The notes under the pieces: generated by a model
What the model was told of the DNA's origin: nothing
Seen by the model: only the letters and a program-made list of their open reading frames with translations
Databases searched by the model: none
Shown: positions 55,573-57,843 of the stretch, in pieces
How the letters are laid out: each line of letters begins with the position of its first letter
How positions within the stretch are numbered: the stretch's first letter is position 1
Made by a program: the position numbers and the translations under genes
Assembly (NCBI GenBank): GCA_016213785.1
Contig: JACQZQ010000089.1
Coordinates: 1-57,843, forward strand
Origin: Acidobacteriota bacterium
GTDB lineage: Bacteria; Acidobacteriota; Blastocatellia; Chloracidobacteriales; JADJPF01
Length of the DNA: 57,843 bases
Reading direction: 5' to 3'

Positions 55573-55615
55573 AACTTATTTGGGTTGTCAGGGTCAAATA
55601 AGTTGTTGTAAATTT
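55573..55615 (+). terminator. Terminator after the aldo/keto reductase
   Basis: AACTTATTTG (55573-55582) pairs perfectly with CAAATAAGTT (55595-55604), with a 12-base loop, and a T-rich stretch (55612-55618) lies a few bases beyond. The spacing from stem to T-run makes efficiency uncertain. Confidence 0.6.
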
Positions 55616-55683
55616 TTTAGTAACCTCCAGTGAACTTAAAAAAGCCATCAAATCTTCAAAGTTAAGTGTAGGAGTACTATTAC

Positions 55684-57012
55684 GTGAAAAAGACACTTGT
55701 TATTTTAACAGTTCTTATTGTTCTAATAATTTTACCTTTTCGTGAAAAAATAGGGTCATTTTTTGTTTCAAAAAAAGAGGAGAAGCTATCTGTTGCTAAT
55801 GCTGCTGTTGTTAGACCAGAGCTTGTTTCCCCTAAAAAATTAAATTCCTTAGATAATTATTTTACACGTCTTAGTGATAGCGGTGCTCCTCTAGATTTTC
55901 AAGGGATACTTATAGAAACTCTAGATGGAAAAATCTTAGCTGATCGTAATGCAGATATTTCGCTTAATCCTGCTTCTGTAATGAAATTAGCTGTATCTTA
56001 TTTGGCTTTAAAGCGTTTTGAGCCTGATCATAAGTTTAAGACTATTGCTTATACAAATGGAGTGATTGACGAGTCCAAACAAATTCTTTATGGAGATATA
56101 ATTGTAGAGACAGAAGGAAATCCTAGTTTTACTCTAGCCGATGCTGCAAATTTAGGCGCAGGCATTCGTAGTCAAGGGATAAAGAAAGTAGAAGGCGCTC
56201 TAATTATAAAAGGGCCACTCTTATTTAGGCATAGCTCAAACTCAGAGTATGCTTACTTAAGATTAAAATCAAGCTTAGGTGTTAAATTCTCTAAGCCTGT
56301 TGCAGGACTAGAAATTGTTGATAAGTCTAAAGATGGAGGAAAAATCTTATTATCTGCTCATTATTCACAGCCATTAAAAGACTTAATACTTTTTATGAAT
56401 GCTTTTAGTGATAATTACTATGCTGAGCATTTTGGATTAATGTTAGGTGGAATAGCAGAAGTAGAAAAAGATTTAGAGGCAGAATTTAACTTAAAACCAG
56501 AACAACTAGAAATTACACATGCATCAGGTCTAGATTATAACCGTATTACTCCTAGAGCTTCTATAAAAATATTTGGGCAGATGATTCGCTTATTAAAGTC
56601 CTATAAAATGAAAGTAGAAGACATTATGCCTGTTGTAGGTATTGACTCCGGCACATTGGTTACAAGGCTTACAGATACAAAGTTATTAGGCTCAGTAGTT
56701 GCTAAAACAGGGACTCTACATATTACTGATGATGGCGCATCTATTCTACAAGGTGTAATTTATACTCAAGAATATGGGACAGTAATGTTTGCTCTTTTTA
56801 ATATGGCTGGAAGAGTTAATTATTTTCGCCAAGAACAAGACCAGTTTTTGACAGAATTTATTCAAGAAGCAAAACTAACACCCAAAGCAGTTAGACTTAC
56901 AAATATTTTCCCTGATGAAAGCCCTATATTAACCGAAGTTAAAGACTTTCCAAAAAGCAAAGCATATGGCAGGCGAGATATTAGTATTAAAAGCAAAAGA
57001 CATCGCCGCTAA
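55684..57012 (+). CDS. D-alanyl-D-alanine carboxypeptidase, S13 (PBP4)-like, short form
   Basis: Peptidase S13 enzymes trim and cut peptidoglycan cross-links. The 442-residue product starts with a hydrophobic signal-anchor (about residues 5-18) and has the three penicillin-binding motifs: Ser98-Val-Met-Lys101, Ser242-Asp-Asn244 and Lys341-Thr-Gly343. The interval from the catalytic Ser to SDN is 144 residues, about 100 fewer than in Escherichia coli PBP4, so part of its inserted domain is missing. The start is GTG with TAGGAG upstream. It probably works in the periplasm. Other residues needed for activity look intact. Confidence 0.85.
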   Translation: MKKTLVILTVLIVLIILPFREKIGSFFVSKKEEKLSVANAAVVRPELVSPKKLNSLDNYFTRLSDSGAPLDFQGILIETLDGKILADRNADISLNPASVMKLAVSYLALKRFEPDHKFKTIAYTNGVIDESKQILYGDIIVETEGNPSFTLADAANLGAGIRSQGIKKVEGALIIKGPLLFRHSSNSEYAYLRLKSSLGVKFSKPVAGLEIVDKSKDGGKILLSAHYSQPLKDLILFMNAFSDNYYAEHFGLMLGGIAEVEKDLEAEFNLKPEQLEITHASGLDYNRITPRASIKIFGQMIRLLKSYKMKVEDIMPVVGIDSGTLVTRLTDTKLLGSVVAKTGTLHITDDGASILQGVIYTQEYGTVMFALFNMAGRVNYFRQEQDQFLTEFIQEAKLTPKAVRLTNIFPDESPILTEVKDFPKSKAYGRRDISIKSKRHRR

Positions 57013-57234
57013 TTAACCCAGACTTCAATAAATCGGTTACTGTGAAGAAAACTAAGATATATTACTTGATAATTTTATTGATTTGTAGACAAAACATCTT
57101 AAATTGGCTGGAAAAATTTTGCAGATTTTGAGTAACAATCTTCAGTTGGATTCTCAACCTTGTTTAATTTTGGTAAAAGCTCAAAAGCTTGTATAATTGA
57201 ACCTTGAATATTAATAGAAGTGGACTAAGATTAT

Positions 57235-57714
57235 ATGAATACTGCAATTATAGATACTTATACATTACCAACTGTGCTAGAGGGTATATTGTCTTTTCAA
57301 TTGCCTAAAAATCTCCCTCAAGAGTCTGCTTTACAAATTACTCTATCTACATTTAATTTTAGTCTTGACCTCAAGCCGCTATCTATAAAGCCATCCACTG
57401 ATAATCGTACAATAAAAATAGTTGCTACAATCGAGAAAGTAGTTAGTTTGTCTGTATACTTACAAGGCAACACTACCCCTGATGGAGAAAAATTTGAGAT
57501 AATAGATGCTTCATTAGGGGTTGAAATTCTAAAACAAACTCTTCAAGCTGAGTTTATTGCTTCGTCATTGAGAGCAGCCTTAGTTTTAGAAAACGAAGTA
57601 CGAATACGTATTCCCATTATTGAGTTTGACAATCAGTTAAAGATCTCTCTACCCGTCAATAAAATTTCTGAAATGCTTAAACGCCGCCAAATGGCTTATA
57701 AGCTGGGCGTGTAA
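57235..57714 (+). CDS. Unrecognised 159-residue protein
   Basis: I do not recognise this protein. It has no signal peptide, membrane helix or cysteine. The sequence is rich in alternating hydrophobic residues (for example IKIVATIEKVVSLSVYLQG, VRIRIPIIEFDNQLKISLPV), so a mostly beta fold is likely. The last 15 residues are basic (KRRQMAYKLGV). There is no clear ribosome binding site before ATG 57235; AAGTGG lies about 14 bases upstream. It lies 222 bases after the S13 peptidase gene. Confidence 0.6.
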   Translation: MNTAIIDTYTLPTVLEGILSFQLPKNLPQESALQITLSTFNFSLDLKPLSIKPSTDNRTIKIVATIEKVVSLSVYLQGNTTPDGEKFEIIDASLGVEILKQTLQAEFIASSLRAALVLENEVRIRIPIIEFDNQLKISLPVNKISEMLKRRQMAYKLGV

Positions 57715-57724
57715 ATCATTTTCT

Positions 57725-57768
57725 GTAAACGCGATGATGGCGAAAGCCAGAAATCGCGCTCCCTTTAC
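57725..57768 (+). ncRNA. Structured RNA candidate at the right edge
   Basis: Three stacked helices can form: GTAAA (57725-57729)/TTTAC (57764-57768), CGCGAT (57730-57735)/ATCGCG (57753-57758) and TGGC/GCCA (57738-57741/57746-57749) closed by a GAAA tetraloop. A five-base CTCCC bulge separates the first two helices. A small hairpin, TAAGTTATT (57769-57777)/AATAACTTA (57785-57793), follows. It does not match a riboswitch class I recognise. The downstream gene is outside the window. Confidence 0.4.
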
Positions 57769-57843
57769 TAAGTTATTCAATATCAATAACTTATCTGATC
57801 GGTAAAAATCCTAGTAAACCAGATTTTCTTCACAAATACAGAA

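Noticed and set aside
57725-57768. Cyclic-di-GMP or other named riboswitch
   Set aside because: The GAAA loop and helix order are suggestive but conserved core bases of known classes could not be matched by eye.

Overview
The window is AT-rich bacterial chromosome with dense coding and short gaps. It most resembles Acidobacteriota, perhaps the Blastocatellia side of the phylum. This is an inference from gene content: RpoB carries a cysteine-rich insert next to its first beta region, there is a large Oar-like TonB receptor with a carboxypeptidase-regulatory N-terminus, and there are REC/DUF4388/TPR proteins and a RodZ with a long Pro/Thr/Lys tail. No 16S gene is present, so the placement is tentative. 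No insertion sequences, phage genes or CRISPR arrays were seen.

Layout. 1-12664 is the conserved transcription/translation block: tuf (3' end), rpmG, tRNA-Trp, secE, nusG, rplK, rplA, rplJ, rplL, rpoB, rpoC, ending in a palindromic terminator. The gaps in this block (before rplA, rplJ-rplL, rplL-rpoB, rpoB-rpoC) hold strong hairpins that look like post-transcriptional control or processing sites. 12680-20400 is mostly minus strand: bioD-bioA, a small secreted protein (plus strand), rpsT, a GHMP kinase, a RodZ-like protein, a GAF-SpoIIE phosphatase and a family 4-like uracil-DNA glycosylase. 20699-23774 holds a HEAT-repeat protein and a secreted protein. 23771-26655 is a minus-strand trio: PLP decarboxylase, membrane protein, HAD phosphatase. 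purE stands alone at 27211.

27802-41351 is a long minus-strand run: M28 peptidase, adenine deaminase, rnhB, a 1060-residue TPR protein, a small membrane protein, thiE, thiD, a second TPR protein, a small cysteine protein and a patatin-like lipase. A heptanucleotide tandem array fills the gap between adenine deaminase and rnhB. alaS, a coiled-coil secreted protein, a 1000-residue TonB receptor and an atypical dapB follow.

The most interesting locus is 49258-51506, a compact predicted RiPP (modified peptide) operon. A near-consensus sigma70 promoter and an 11-bp tandem repeat precede a 101-residue precursor with a Tat-like leader, a polybasic stretch and six regularly spaced Ser-Cys-Lys motifs. 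A DUF692 multinuclear iron oxygenase (MNIO) and its DUF2063-type partner follow, translationally coupled, and a perfect 16-bp inverted-repeat terminator ends the unit. By analogy with bufferin, Hvf and methanobactin systems, the enzyme pair probably modifies the cysteines of the exported peptide, perhaps for metal binding.

The right end carries a REC-DUF4388-DnaJ-TPR fusion, an alpha/beta hydrolase, an aldo/keto reductase, a short S13-type D-Ala-D-Ala carboxypeptidase, an unrecognised 159-residue protein, and a compact structured-RNA candidate at the very edge.
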